Origin: an uncultured Oscillospiraceae bacterium
GTDB lineage: Bacteria; Bacillota; Clostridia; Oscillospirales; Ruminococcaceae
NCBI GenBank assembly: GCA_934465295.1
Contig: CAKSKU010000020.1
Location: 1 to 42,236, forward strand
Length of the DNA: 42,236 bases
Direction of reading: 5' to 3'
Shown: positions 15,538-23,283 of the stretch, piece after piece
How positions within the stretch are numbered: position 1 is the first letter of the stretch
Layout: every line of letters begins with the position of its first letter
The notes under the pieces: model-generated
The model's database searches: none
The model's input: the letters and a program-made list of their open reading frames with translations, nothing else
What the model was told of the DNA's origin: nothing
Made by a program: the position numbers and the translations under genes

Positions 15538-15640
15538 ATACTAATTTTTAATCAAAGTGTAGACAAAAAATCGGCGCAAAAGCCATATATGCGAGCTTTT
15601 GCGCCGATTTTTTGTACACTTTCAGTTTAAAAATTAGTAT
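15538..15640. mobile_element. MITE-like palindromic element, family II, copy C
   Basis: This 103-bp near-palindrome has tips ATACTAATTTTTAA and TTAAAAATTAGTAT. Inner arms 15565-15582 and 15594-15612 are near-perfect complements around GGCGCAAAAGC. It matches copy D (40801-40902) in inverted orientation. It ends 22 bp from the trmL stop codon. Confidence 0.8.
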
Positions 15641-15661
15641 GAATTTCAAAAGCCGCTGATG

Positions 15662-16159
15662 TTACCATTCATATTGTGTGAGCTTACCCTCGGTGGCAAG
15701 TTCGGGATAATCCCATTGGCGAAGCACTTCATAAGCCGCAATTGCGACCGAGTTTGAAAGGTTAAGGCTTCGCAGGCGAGGGCGCATCGGTATTCGCAGA
15801 CAGCTTTCGGGATTTTCGTACAAAAGCTTCTCGGGAAGTCCCTTATCCTCACGTCCGAAAACGAGATAGCAGTTATCGGGGTAAACTGCGTCGCTGTGGA
15901 TATTTTTTCCCTTTGTGGTGAAGTAGAAGAATTTTCCGTCGCTGTTTTTGGCAAAGAAATCGTCAAGGTTCTCGTAATAAGTGATGTCAAGCTCGTTCCA
16001 GTAGTCAAGTCCCGCACGTTTCAGCTGCTTGTCCGTGACCTCGAAGCCAAGCGGCTTTACAAGGTGCAGACGTGCGCCTGTGACAGCGCAGGTGCGTGAG
16101 ATATTTCCCGTGTTCTGCGGAATTTGCGGCTCGACAAGCACGATATTCAAATTTTTCAT
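15662..16159 (-). CDS. trmL: tRNA (cytidine(34)-2'-O)-methyltransferase
   Basis: This 165-residue SPOUT methyltransferase adds a 2'-O-methyl group at wobble position 34 of tRNA-Leu isoacceptors, including the CAA one encoded at 176-262. Family signatures are LNIVLVEPQIPQNTGNISRTC at the start (written here only as landmark positions 3-23), LVFGREDKGLP in the trefoil-knot region and RIPMRPRLRSLNLSNSVAIAAYE at the C-terminal cofactor site. The length is typical. The ATG at 16159 has AGGAGCGG 5-8 bp upstream. It is cotranscribed with the pyridoxamine kinase gene, whose stop lies 12 bp upstream. Confidence 0.94.
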   Translation of the reverse strand: MKNLNIVLVEPQIPQNTGNISRTCAVTGARLHLVKPLGFEVTDKQLKRAGLDYWNELDITYYENLDDFFAKNSDGKFFYFTTKGKNIHSDAVYPDNCYLVFGREDKGLPEKLLYENPESCLRIPMRPRLRSLNLSNSVAIAAYEVLRQWDYPELATEGKLTQYEW

Positions 16160-16171
16160 TTGCACCGCTCC

Positions 16172-17032
16172 TTAGAATTGCTCATAATCGCACAAAACCG
16201 GATCATTGATAAGATAATCAAGACAGCTTTCGAGCATGATACCGTCACGGGTGTCGGTGTAGTAACTGCTTGTAGTCTTTATCGCAAGTTCAAGAAAGGC
16301 TGTTGCACGGTTCATGGCGATGGGCAGGCTGTCACCTCGGAGTATCGAACCCGTGAGAACTGATGCGAAAATATCGCCCGTTCCGGGGTAGTTTGCGTTG
16401 ATATGCTTATAGCGGACACGCCAGAATTTGCTGTGTTCACGCTCATATCCGATGTTGCAGTAAGTCCCGTTCGAGAAAACGCTCGTTATAACGACTATTT
16501 TCGGACCTTTTTCGCTCAGACGGACGAGAAAGCTCTTCGCCTGCTGTGCCGTAAGTTCGGGCTGATAAGGCTCTTCGCCGAGAAGAATAGCCGCCTCGGT
16601 AATGTTCGGCGTGATAATGTCAGCGACCTCAACGAGCCTGCCCATGCCGTTCTGAAGCTCGGCGGTGCAGGTCTTGTACGGCTTGCCGTTGTCAGCCATA
16701 ACAGGGTCAACGACTTTGAGCGAATCCTTGTAATGTTCAAAAAAGTCCATACAATGGTCTATCTGTTCGTTTGAAGCGAGAAAGCCGCTGTAAACGCAGT
16801 CAAATTTGTAGTTGAGCTGTTTGTAATGTTCAAGTGCGGGGAGAATATAATCGGTGAGGTCACGCATTACGACTTCGCCGAAGCCGCCCGTGTGTGCGGA
16901 AAGAATAGCCGTCGGAACGGGGCAGACCTGTATTCCCTGCGCCGAAAGGGTCGGCAGAATGACCGTGAGCGAGCATCTTCCTATTCCCGAAAGATCGTGT
17001 ATAGCGGCAACTTTTACCGAGTTATGATACAT
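16172..17032 (-). CDS. Pyridoxamine/pyridoxal kinase
   Basis: This 286-residue ribokinase-fold enzyme phosphorylates vitamin B6 vitamers in cofactor salvage. It has VAAIHDLSGIGRCSLTVILP near the N-terminus, HTGGFG, a central VVDPVMADNGKPY, NITEAAILLG, and the anion-hole/catalytic segment NYPGTGDIFASVLTG with the base in GTGD. These are PdxK/PdxY features. The ATG at 17032 has AGGAAG 7-9 bp upstream; an in-frame codon at 17050 has none. It leads a two-gene operon with trmL. Confidence 0.9.
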   Translation of the reverse strand: MYHNSVKVAAIHDLSGIGRCSLTVILPTLSAQGIQVCPVPTAILSAHTGGFGEVVMRDLTDYILPALEHYKQLNYKFDCVYSGFLASNEQIDHCMDFFEHYKDSLKVVDPVMADNGKPYKTCTAELQNGMGRLVEVADIITPNITEAAILLGEEPYQPELTAQQAKSFLVRLSEKGPKIVVITSVFSNGTYCNIGYEREHSKFWRVRYKHINANYPGTGDIFASVLTGSILRGDSLPIAMNRATAFLELAIKTTSSYYTDTRDGIMLESCLDYLINDPVLCDYEQF

Positions 17033-17065
17033 AAAAATACTTCCTAACAATATTACTTCAGTTTA

Positions 17066-17094
17066 ATTTTATCATAAAAAAGCAACGCTGTCAA
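17066..17094 (-). promoter_or_regulatory. Promoter of pyridoxamine kinase-trmL
   Basis: On the minus strand TTGACA (17094-17089) and TAAAAT (17071-17066) are 17 bp apart. Confidence 0.82.
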
Positions 17095-17133
17095 ATGATT
17101 TTATGTTAAGTGTTATTCAGCATTTCGTTAAGC

Positions 17134-17162
17134 TTGACAAAATTCCTTTCAGAGTGTACAAT
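17134..17162 (+). promoter_or_regulatory. Promoter of the MnmM-like gene
   Basis: TTGACA (17134-17139) and TACAAT (17157-17162) are 17 bp apart. It diverges from the kinase promoter. Confidence 0.82.
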
Positions 17163-17184
17163 TTATAGGAAAGGAATGGTTCTA

Positions 17185-17751
17185 ATGAAAAAACAGATAA
17201 GCGCACTTGATATTTCAAAAAATGTTATTTCACAGGTCGTTAAAAGCGGCGATATATGCATAGATGCAACGGCAGGACGAGGTTTCGATACTGCATTTTT
17301 ATGCGAACTGGTCGGCGAAAGCGGAAAGGTCGTTTCGTTCGATATACAGAAGTCGGCTATTGACAGTACCGCACAGCTCCTTGCGGAACGGGGACTTTCC
17401 GACAGAGCGGAGCTTGTCCTCGGAAGTCATACGGATATGGACAAATATGCTTCGCCCGAAAGCGTTTCCTGCATAACGTTCAACTTCGGCTGGCTGCCGG
17501 GCGGCGACCACAATGTTCACACAGAAAAAGCATCGAGCCTTGAAGCGGTCGAAAAGTCACTTTCACTTCTCAAAGAGGGCGGTCTGCTTTCAATGATAAT
17601 TTATTACGGCAGAGAGAACGGCTTTGAGGAGCGTGATGCTCTGCTCGAATATGCAAAGTCGATAGAAAGCTCGGAATTCACCGTTGTGACTGCGGATTTT
17701 TCCAACAGAACGAACTGTTATCCGATCCCCGTTTTCGTTTACCGAGGATAA
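17185..17751 (+). CDS. Class I SAM methyltransferase, YtqB/MnmM-like
   Basis: This 188-residue Rossmann methyltransferase has motif I IDATAGRGFDTAFLCEL and motif II VVSFDIQ, followed by CITFNFGWLPGGDH, HTEKASSLEA and YYGRENGFEERDALLEY, and it ends in RTNCYPIPVFVYRG. This arrangement and length match the YtqB family. B. subtilis YtqB was renamed MnmM, the enzyme that methylates nm5(s2)U at tRNA wobble position 34. The start is the ATG at 17185 with AAAGGAA about 10 bp upstream. It is probably monocistronic, and the PTS gene follows with its own control region. Confidence 0.85.
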   Translation: MKKQISALDISKNVISQVVKSGDICIDATAGRGFDTAFLCELVGESGKVVSFDIQKSAIDSTAQLLAERGLSDRAELVLGSHTDMDKYASPESVSCITFNFGWLPGGDHNVHTEKASSLEAVEKSLSLLKEGGLLSMIIYYGRENGFEERDALLEYAKSIESSEFTVVTADFSNRTNCYPIPVFVYRG

Positions 17752-17788
17752 ATTTTTAAAACAAAATTTTCCATTGATTATTCTTTCA

Positions 17789-17817
17789 AAAATTGTCATA
17801 CTAATTATGATAATTTT
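17789..17817. promoter_or_regulatory. Inverted repeat before the PTS gene
   Basis: AAAATTGTCATA (17789-17800) and TATGATAATTTT (17806-17817) match at 11 of 12 positions as an inverted repeat, 18 bp upstream of the ATG, and the right arm contains -10-like TATGAT. It is a candidate operator. Confidence 0.45.
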
Positions 17818-17835
17818 TCTGAAAGGATAAGCTTT

Positions 17836-19917
17836 ATGAAAGATAAGATATTCAGCGTCCTGCAGAGAGTAGGGCGCTCTTTTATGCTCCCGATAGCTCT
17901 GCTGCCTATTGCAGGACTGCTGCTCGGAATAGGCAGTTCATTCACGAACGCAACAACGCTTGAAACGTATCACCTGACCTCGGTGATAAAAGAGGGCGGC
18001 ATTCTCTATACGATACTTGAAATAATGAGCAAAACGGGAAGTGTCGTTTTTGACAATCTTGCGCTGCTGTTTGCAATGGGCGTTGCTATAGGTATGGCGA
18101 AAAAGGAAAAGGAGGTCGCCGCTCTTTCGGGTGCGATATCCTACCTTGTGATGAATACGGCGATATCTGCACTTATTACCGCAAAAGGCGGTGTCGATGC
18201 GATGCCTGCAAACTCAACTGCAAGCATTCTCGGAATAACAACGCTCCAGATGGGTGTTTTCGGCGGCATAATCGTTGGACTTGGCGTGGCGGCTCTCCAC
18301 AACAGATTTTACAAGACCGAACTGCCGCAGGTGCTTTCGTTCTTTGGCGGAACAAGATTTGTGCCGATAGTTTGCAGCGTTGTCTATCTCATTGTCGGAG
18401 CGGCGATGTTCTTTATCTGGCAGCCTGTTCAGACGGGGATCTCACAGCTCGGAACGCTTGTCCTTGAATCGGGATACGCAGGAACTTGGATATACGGAAT
18501 AATTGAACGTGCGCTGATACCGTTCGGACTTCACCACGTTTTCTATATGCCGTTCTGGCAGACGGAGCTGGGCGGTTCGATGCTCATTGACGGAACTCTC
18601 GTTTCGGGGGCGCAGAACATTTTCTTCGCCGAGCTTGCTTCAAATTCGGCAGAGCATTTCTCCGTTTCCGCAACAAGATTTATGACGGGAAAATTCCCGT
18701 TCATGATATTCGGACTTCCTGCGGCGGCGTTCGCAATGTACAGAGCCGCCCGTCCCGAAAAGAAAAAAGCGGTCGGGGGACTGCTCCTTTCGGCGGCTCT
18801 CACTTCGATGATAACGGGCATAACCGAGCCGCTCGAATTCACGTTTCTTTTTGCCGCACCGCTGATGTACGGCGTTCACTGTGTTCTCGCAGGACTTTCT
18901 TATATGCTTATGCACATTTTCAATGTCGGCGTGGGAATGACATTTTCGGGCGGACTTATCGATCTTACCCTGTTCGGGATCTTGCAGGGCAACGCAAAGA
19001 CGAACTGGATATGGATAGTTATTATCGGGCTTATCTACGCTGTTGTTTACTATTTCGTTTTTTATTTTATGATAACAAAGCTTGACCTTAAAACGCCGGG
19101 ACGTGAAGCCGACGGCGGCGAAGTGAAGCTTTATACCCGTGCGGATTACAACAAGAAAAGCGGCGACAAAACAAGCGAGCTTCTGCTCAAAGGACTTGGC
19201 GGCAAGGATAATATCAGCGACCTTGACTGCTGTGCGACAAGACTTCGTGTAACGGTCAAAAACACCGACCTCACCGATGAAAGCACCCTCAAAGCGAGCG
19301 GAGCATCGGGCGTTATCCGCAAGGGCAACGGTATACAGATAGTTTTCGGTCCAAAAGTTTCGGTAATAAAGTCGGCACTTGAAGATCATATGGATGATCC
19401 GCTTTCGGACAGCTTTGACGATGCTCTTGTGCGTGAAGAAAAGGCGTTCTCAGCCGATCCCGAAACACTGTGCGCATTCACAAGCGGCAAAGTTATCCCT
19501 CTTTCGCAGGTCAGGGACGAGGTTTTCTCGACCGAAACTCTCGGCAAGGGCTGTGCGATAAAGTCGGACTGCGGACGGATATATTCGCCCTGCAATGGCA
19601 CGATAGAAAGCGTTTTTGACACCAAGCACGCTGTAAATATCATCTCGGAAAGCGGTGCGGAAGTCCTTATTCACGTTGGAATAGACACGGTAAAGCTCGG
19701 CGGAAGATTTTTTGAAGCGCACGTCAAGGATGGTGACAAGATAAAGGTCGGTGACACGCTTCTGACGTTCGACAATGAGGCAATTTCGGACGAGGGCTAC
19801 GATACCTCTGCGGTTCTGGTGGTCTGCAACTCAGACGATTACAGCGAAATAACGCTTCTCGGAGAGGGGAAAGCTTCGCTCGGTGATGAGCTTTTAAGGT
19901 TAAACAAAGACGAATGA
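17836..19917 (+). CDS. PTS permease IICBA, glucose/N-acetylglucosamine family
   Basis: This 693-residue fused sugar permease takes up and phosphorylates a hexose using phosphate from HPr. Domains in order: EIIC about 1-415 (polytopic; GITEPLEFTFLFAAPLMYG is the substrate signature, H233/H234 in PFGLHHVFY), EIIB about 445-520 (active Cys466 in CCATRLRV), EIIA about 545-690 (H598 and phosphorylated H613 in VLIHVGIDTV). The exact sugar cannot be read; glucose, N-acetylglucosamine or a glucoside are possible. No antiterminator gene adjoins. The promoter region has an inverted repeat. GAAAGGATAAG lies about 8 bp upstream of the ATG. Confidence 0.93.
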   Translation: MKDKIFSVLQRVGRSFMLPIALLPIAGLLLGIGSSFTNATTLETYHLTSVIKEGGILYTILEIMSKTGSVVFDNLALLFAMGVAIGMAKKEKEVAALSGAISYLVMNTAISALITAKGGVDAMPANSTASILGITTLQMGVFGGIIVGLGVAALHNRFYKTELPQVLSFFGGTRFVPIVCSVVYLIVGAAMFFIWQPVQTGISQLGTLVLESGYAGTWIYGIIERALIPFGLHHVFYMPFWQTELGGSMLIDGTLVSGAQNIFFAELASNSAEHFSVSATRFMTGKFPFMIFGLPAAAFAMYRAARPEKKKAVGGLLLSAALTSMITGITEPLEFTFLFAAPLMYGVHCVLAGLSYMLMHIFNVGVGMTFSGGLIDLTLFGILQGNAKTNWIWIVIIGLIYAVVYYFVFYFMITKLDLKTPGREADGGEVKLYTRADYNKKSGDKTSELLLKGLGGKDNISDLDCCATRLRVTVKNTDLTDESTLKASGASGVIRKGNGIQIVFGPKVSVIKSALEDHMDDPLSDSFDDALVREEKAFSADPETLCAFTSGKVIPLSQVRDEVFSTETLGKGCAIKSDCGRIYSPCNGTIESVFDTKHAVNIISESGAEVLIHVGIDTVKLGGRFFEAHVKDGDKIKVGDTLLTFDNEAISDEGYDTSAVLVVCNSDDYSEITLLGEGKASLGDELLRLNKDE

Positions 19918-19980
19918 TAAAACGGAAAATGCACCGAGAGCGCAGATATTTTTATATTTAAATGGTGTTTTGGTTAAAAG

Positions 19981-20016
19981 ATCCTGCTGTGAACAGTTCG
20001 CAGCAGGATTTTTTTA
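19981..20016 (+). terminator. Terminator of the PTS gene
   Basis: ATCCTGCTG (19981-19989) pairs with CAGCAGGAT (20001-20009), followed by a T run. Confidence 0.9.
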
Positions 20017-20248
20017 TGCAGTGTTAACGGGTAAGTAAATAAAATGTTCATAAATGAATGTAATATGAATACGAACGTAAAAAAGGCAGTTTATGTAAGC
20101 TTATTCTGTTAATATTTGACTGTATTGTTAACGAGATTGTTAACAAATTATACGCAGTGCGTGTAAGTGAACACTATGCTTCGTGAATATGAGATAATAA
20201 ATATATAATACTATATTATATTAGGCTTAAGGAGCAGTGGTTGTTTTT
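20017..20248. other. Gene-free AT-rich control region of the XRE gene
   Basis: There is no coding sequence here. It holds GTTAAC-based repeats (TTGTTAAC at 20125-20132 and TTGTTAACAA at 20137-20146) and a TATAAT at 20204-20209 with a poor -35 (TCGTGA). Confidence 0.5.
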
Positions 20249-20575
20249 ATGACACTTAGAATACGTTCGATCAGAGAAGATAATGATCTGAAGCAGAAAA
20301 ATCTTGCAAATTATCTCGGCTGTACTCAGCAGACGTATTCGAGATATGAAACAGGTGAACTTGAACCGTCTTTGGTTATAATGGAAAAACTTGCTATCTT
20401 TTATCAAACAAGCATAGACTATCTTATGGGTCTTACCGATGACAACACTCAGAACTGGTCGAAAGAAGCTATGGAAAAGGCTAATTTTGATGAGCTTGCC
20501 AAGAAGCGTGATGATGAATTCAACGCACCAAAGGCAAGACGCGGAAGACGCCCCAAGTATCCCATTGATTATTAA
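20249..20575 (+). CDS. XRE family transcriptional regulator
   Basis: This 108-residue protein has an N-terminal Cro/C1-type helix-turn-helix (about 2-60: LRIRSIREDNDLKQKNLANY, TQQTYSRYETGELEPSL, FYQTSIDYLMGLTD) and a charged C-terminal tail ending in ARRGRRPKYPIDY. It stands alone. The target is unknown. The ATG at 20249 is 14 bp from AAGGAG; the only in-frame alternative (GTG at 20237) would be 2 bp from it, so spacing is imperfect either way. Confidence 0.88.
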   Translation: MTLRIRSIREDNDLKQKNLANYLGCTQQTYSRYETGELEPSLVIMEKLAIFYQTSIDYLMGLTDDNTQNWSKEAMEKANFDELAKKRDDEFNAPKARRGRRPKYPIDY

Positions 20576-20581
20576 AATATC

Positions 20582-20613
20582 AAAAGCTCTGCATAGTACC
20601 GCAGAGCTTTTTT
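20582..20613 (+). terminator. Terminator of the XRE gene
   Basis: AAAGCTCTGC (20583-20592) pairs with GCAGAGCTTT (20601-20610), followed by T residues. Confidence 0.9.
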
Positions 20614-20632
20614 CATAGTAAATTTTTTATAA

Positions 20633-20671
20633 AAAAAGCAGGCGTATGTTTTGTTCATACGTCTGCTTTTT
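20633..20671. terminator. Second, bidirectional hairpin before glyQS end
   Basis: AAAAAGCAGGCGTATG (20633-20648) pairs with CATACGTCTGCTTTTT (20656-20671), with A and T tracts on both sides. It can terminate either strand. Confidence 0.8.
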
Positions 20672-20679
20672 GCGGTTTT

Positions 20680-20781
20680 ATACTAAACACCATTTAAAAT
20701 TTAGAAAAAATCAAGCCGACAATCTCGAATATATGCGATTTCGGCGCAGATTTTTTCCTTTATTTTTTTGGTGTTTAGTAT
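20680..20781. mobile_element. MITE-like palindromic element, family I, copy B
   Basis: This 102-bp copy differs from copy A (6064-6166) at about five positions. Its tips ATACTAAACACCA and TGGTGTTTAGTAT are perfect 13-bp inverted repeats. The element ends 5 bp from the glycyl-tRNA synthetase stop codon. Confidence 0.82.
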
Positions 20782-20786
20782 TATTA

Positions 20787-22160
20787 TCAGAATTCAAGCT
20801 TCTTGTCAAGATATGCAACGAGGTCTTCGATCTTAACACGTTCCTGCTCCATTGTGTCACGGTCACGAACTGTTACGCAGCCGTCCTTTTCGAGCGTGTC
20901 AAAGTCGTAAGTGATGCAGAAAGGTGTACCGATCTCGTCCTGACGGCGGTAACGCTTACCGATCTGACCTGCTTCGTCATATTCAACGTTGAACTTCTTA
21001 GCAAGCATTGAGTAGACTTCCATTGCAGGTTCTTTGAGCTTCTTTGTGAGCGGAAGAACTGCTGCCTTTACAGGTGCAAGGGCAGGGTGGAGGTGCATAA
21101 CCGTTCTTACATCGCCCTCGCCGATAGTTTCCTCATCGTAAGCGTTGCAAACGATAGTAAGGAAAAGACGCTCAACGCCGAGTGACGGTTCGATAACGTA
21201 AGGAATGTACTTGGAATTGTCATCTGGGTCGAAATATTCGAGCGACTTGCCGCTTTCGTTCTGGTGCTGTGTGAGGTCGTAGTCGGTTCTGTCTGCGATG
21301 CCCCAAAGCTCGCCCCAGCCGAATGGGAACTTGTACTCGAAGTCAGTCGTTGCCTTGGAGTAGAAGCAAAGCTCTTCGGGATCGTGGTCACGGAGACGGA
21401 GATCCTCTTCTTTTATGCCGAGGCTGAGAAGCCAGTCCTTGCAGTATTTTCTCCAGAAGCTGAACCATTCGAGGTCTGTGCCGGGCTTGCAGAAAAATTC
21501 AAGTTCCATCTGCTCGAATTCACGTACACGGAAGATAAAGTTGCCCGGTGTGATCTCGTTTCTGAAGGACTTACCGATCTGACCAACGCCGAAAGGAACC
21601 TTCTTACGGGTCGTACGCTGGATATTTGCAAAGTTTACAAATATACCCTGTGCGGTTTCGGGGCGGAGATAGATTTCGGACTTGGAATCCTCAGTAACGC
21701 CCTGGAATGTCTTGAACATAAGGTTGAACTGACGGATATCTGTGAAGTCCTGCTTGCCGCATACAGGACACTTGATGCCCTTTTCCTTGATGTAATTAAC
21801 GAGCTGCTCGTTTGACCAGCCGCCTGTGTTTGTGCCGTCAAAATCCTCGATGAGCTTGTCTGCACGGTGACGTGTCTTGCAGGCTTTGCAGTCCATAAGA
21901 GGGTCGGAGAAGCCGCCGAGGTGTCCCGAAGCTACCCAAGTCTGAGGATTCATAAGTATAGCGGAGTCAAGTCCTACATTGTAAGGGCTTTCCTGAACGA
22001 ATTTCTTCCACCATGCTTTTTTGATGTTGTTTTTGAGTTCAACACCGAGAGGACCGTAATCCCAAGTGTTTGCAAGACCGCCGTAAATTTCGGAGCCGGG
22101 GTAAACAAAGCCTCTGCCCTTACAGAGCGCAACGATCTTGTCCATTGATTTTTCTGCCAT
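20787..22160 (-). CDS. glyS: Glycine--tRNA ligase, homodimeric type
   Basis: This 457-residue class II synthetase charges tRNA-Gly. It is the single-chain alpha2 form, not the alpha2beta2 GlyQ/GlyS form. Landmarks are GRGFVYPGSEIYGGLANTWD at the start, a zinc-type insertion with two CxxC pairs (CKACKTRHRA and CPVCGK), class II motif 2 with FRNEITPGNFIFRVREFEQ, and motif 3 PSLGVERL. The anticodon-binding domain occupies the last 100 residues. The ATG at 22160 has AGGTGG 9 bp upstream. It is monocistronic, and I see no T-box in the short leader. Confidence 0.96.
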   Translation of the reverse strand: MAEKSMDKIVALCKGRGFVYPGSEIYGGLANTWDYGPLGVELKNNIKKAWWKKFVQESPYNVGLDSAILMNPQTWVASGHLGGFSDPLMDCKACKTRHRADKLIEDFDGTNTGGWSNEQLVNYIKEKGIKCPVCGKQDFTDIRQFNLMFKTFQGVTEDSKSEIYLRPETAQGIFVNFANIQRTTRKKVPFGVGQIGKSFRNEITPGNFIFRVREFEQMELEFFCKPGTDLEWFSFWRKYCKDWLLSLGIKEEDLRLRDHDPEELCFYSKATTDFEYKFPFGWGELWGIADRTDYDLTQHQNESGKSLEYFDPDDNSKYIPYVIEPSLGVERLFLTIVCNAYDEETIGEGDVRTVMHLHPALAPVKAAVLPLTKKLKEPAMEVYSMLAKKFNVEYDEAGQIGKRYRRQDEIGTPFCITYDFDTLEKDGCVTVRDRDTMEQERVKIEDLVAYLDKKLEF

Positions 22161-22230
22161 TTTTATAAACCACCTTATCTTTATTTTTCACGTTGGAAAA
22201 ATAAGTATTTCCTAAAAACTATCACTTATA

Positions 22231-22259
22231 ATTATAGAATAAAATGCCTGCAAAGTCAA
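22231..22259 (-). promoter_or_regulatory. Promoter of glyS
   Basis: On the minus strand TTGACT (22259-22254) and TATAAT (22236-22231) are 17 bp apart. Confidence 0.85.
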
Positions 22260-22271
22260 GGCTTTATATAA

Positions 22272-22316
22272 AAAAAGAGCAGCTCCTTTTTAAGAAACCG
22301 CTCTTTGATATTTTGA
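22272..22316 (-). terminator. Terminator of secDF
   Basis: AAAGAGC and GCTCTTT arms (22274-22280 and 22310-22316) are followed on the minus strand by a T7 run. The loop is long. Confidence 0.6.
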
Positions 22317-22320
22317 AAAA

Positions 22321-23283
22321 TTATGCTTTCTTTGCAGCAGCCTTCGGAGCGCCCTTGCGAGTGTCCTTTTTGCCCTCGAGGTATGACCAGAGTACAGCTA
22401 CAAGACATACAGAGGAGTATGTGCCTGCGATCATGCCGACCATAACAGGGAGGGAGAACGAGATGATGGAAGTAACGCCGTAAACAGCAGCAACAATAGT
22501 AACTGCGAGCATTGCAGCAACGGTCGTCAGCGAGGTGTTGATCGAACGTGTAAGGCTCTGATTGATACTGAGGTTTACGTTTTCCTCTCTTGTCATCTTT
22601 CTGCCGTAAAGCTTGGAGTTCTCACGGATTCTGTCGTAGATAACGATCGTGTTGTTGATCGAGTAACCGAGAATCGTAAGAACAACTGCCATAAAGTTTG
22701 CGTTGATAGGCATACCGCAAACGATGAAAGTACCATAAACGATGATACAGTCGTGAAGAAGTGCGATGATAGCACAGATACCTGCGAGCCAGCCGCCGAT
22801 CTTCTTGAATCGGATAGCAATATAAATGATAAGCACGATAGAAGAAAGAATTACGGCAACGATACACTTAAGGAAGAATTCACGTCCGGAAGACGGTGAA
22901 ACGTCCGAAGATTCGATAAGGTCGATGTTGTTTTCTGCGTACTTTTCTGTAAGGGCATTTGTAAGCTCAAACTGCTTGTCGGAAGAAAGTCCCGAAGTAG
23001 ATGTGAGGGAGAGCTGAATGTTGCTCTTGCCCGAGGAGAAGTCAACACCCGTTGTGTACTGCACGCCGATACCGCCGAGGATATCTTTAGCGTCCTTTAC
23101 AAAGCCGTCACAGTCGAGGTCACCGTCATAAACGTAGGTGATGATAGTACCGCCCTTGAACTGAATGTCAAGGTCAACGCCGAAAATAAATGTGGAGAGG
23201 ATAGAGAATGCGACCAGCACAATTGAAATTGTGAAGAAAAGCTTTCTTTTTCCGATAAAATCAAAATTAAAAGTTTTATGCAT
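22321..23283 (-). CDS. secF: Protein translocase subunit SecF
   Basis: This 320-residue RND-type membrane protein works with SecD to pull secreted proteins across the membrane using the proton or sodium gradient. It has six membrane helices. The periplasmic P1-like head begins after the first helix with FGVDLDIQFKGGTIITY, and the C-terminal block holds LTILGYSINNTIVIYDRIREN and a SLTRSINTSLTT loop. It ends in a short Lys/Ala-rich tail. The start codon lies inside the secD end (8-bp overlap), so translation is coupled. Confidence 0.95.
   Translation of the reverse strand: MHKTFNFDFIGKRKLFFTISIVLVAFSILSTFIFGVDLDIQFKGGTIITYVYDGDLDCDGFVKDAKDILGGIGVQYTTGVDFSSGKSNIQLSLTSTSGLSSDKQFELTNALTEKYAENNIDLIESSDVSPSSGREFFLKCIVAVILSSIVLIIYIAIRFKKIGGWLAGICAIIALLHDCIIVYGTFIVCGMPINANFMAVVLTILGYSINNTIVIYDRIRENSKLYGRKMTREENVNLSINQSLTRSINTSLTTVAAMLAVTIVAAVYGVTSIISFSLPVMVGMIAGTYSSVCLVAVLWSYLEGKKDTRKGAPKAAAKKA

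Noticed and set aside
18640..19389. A 249-codon minus-strand open frame
   Set aside because: It is antisense to the PTS permease, and its composition is that of a shadow frame.
22161..22230. Possible T-box upstream of glyS
   Set aside because: The leader is only about 65 nt and lacks the conserved T-box bulge and antiterminator.
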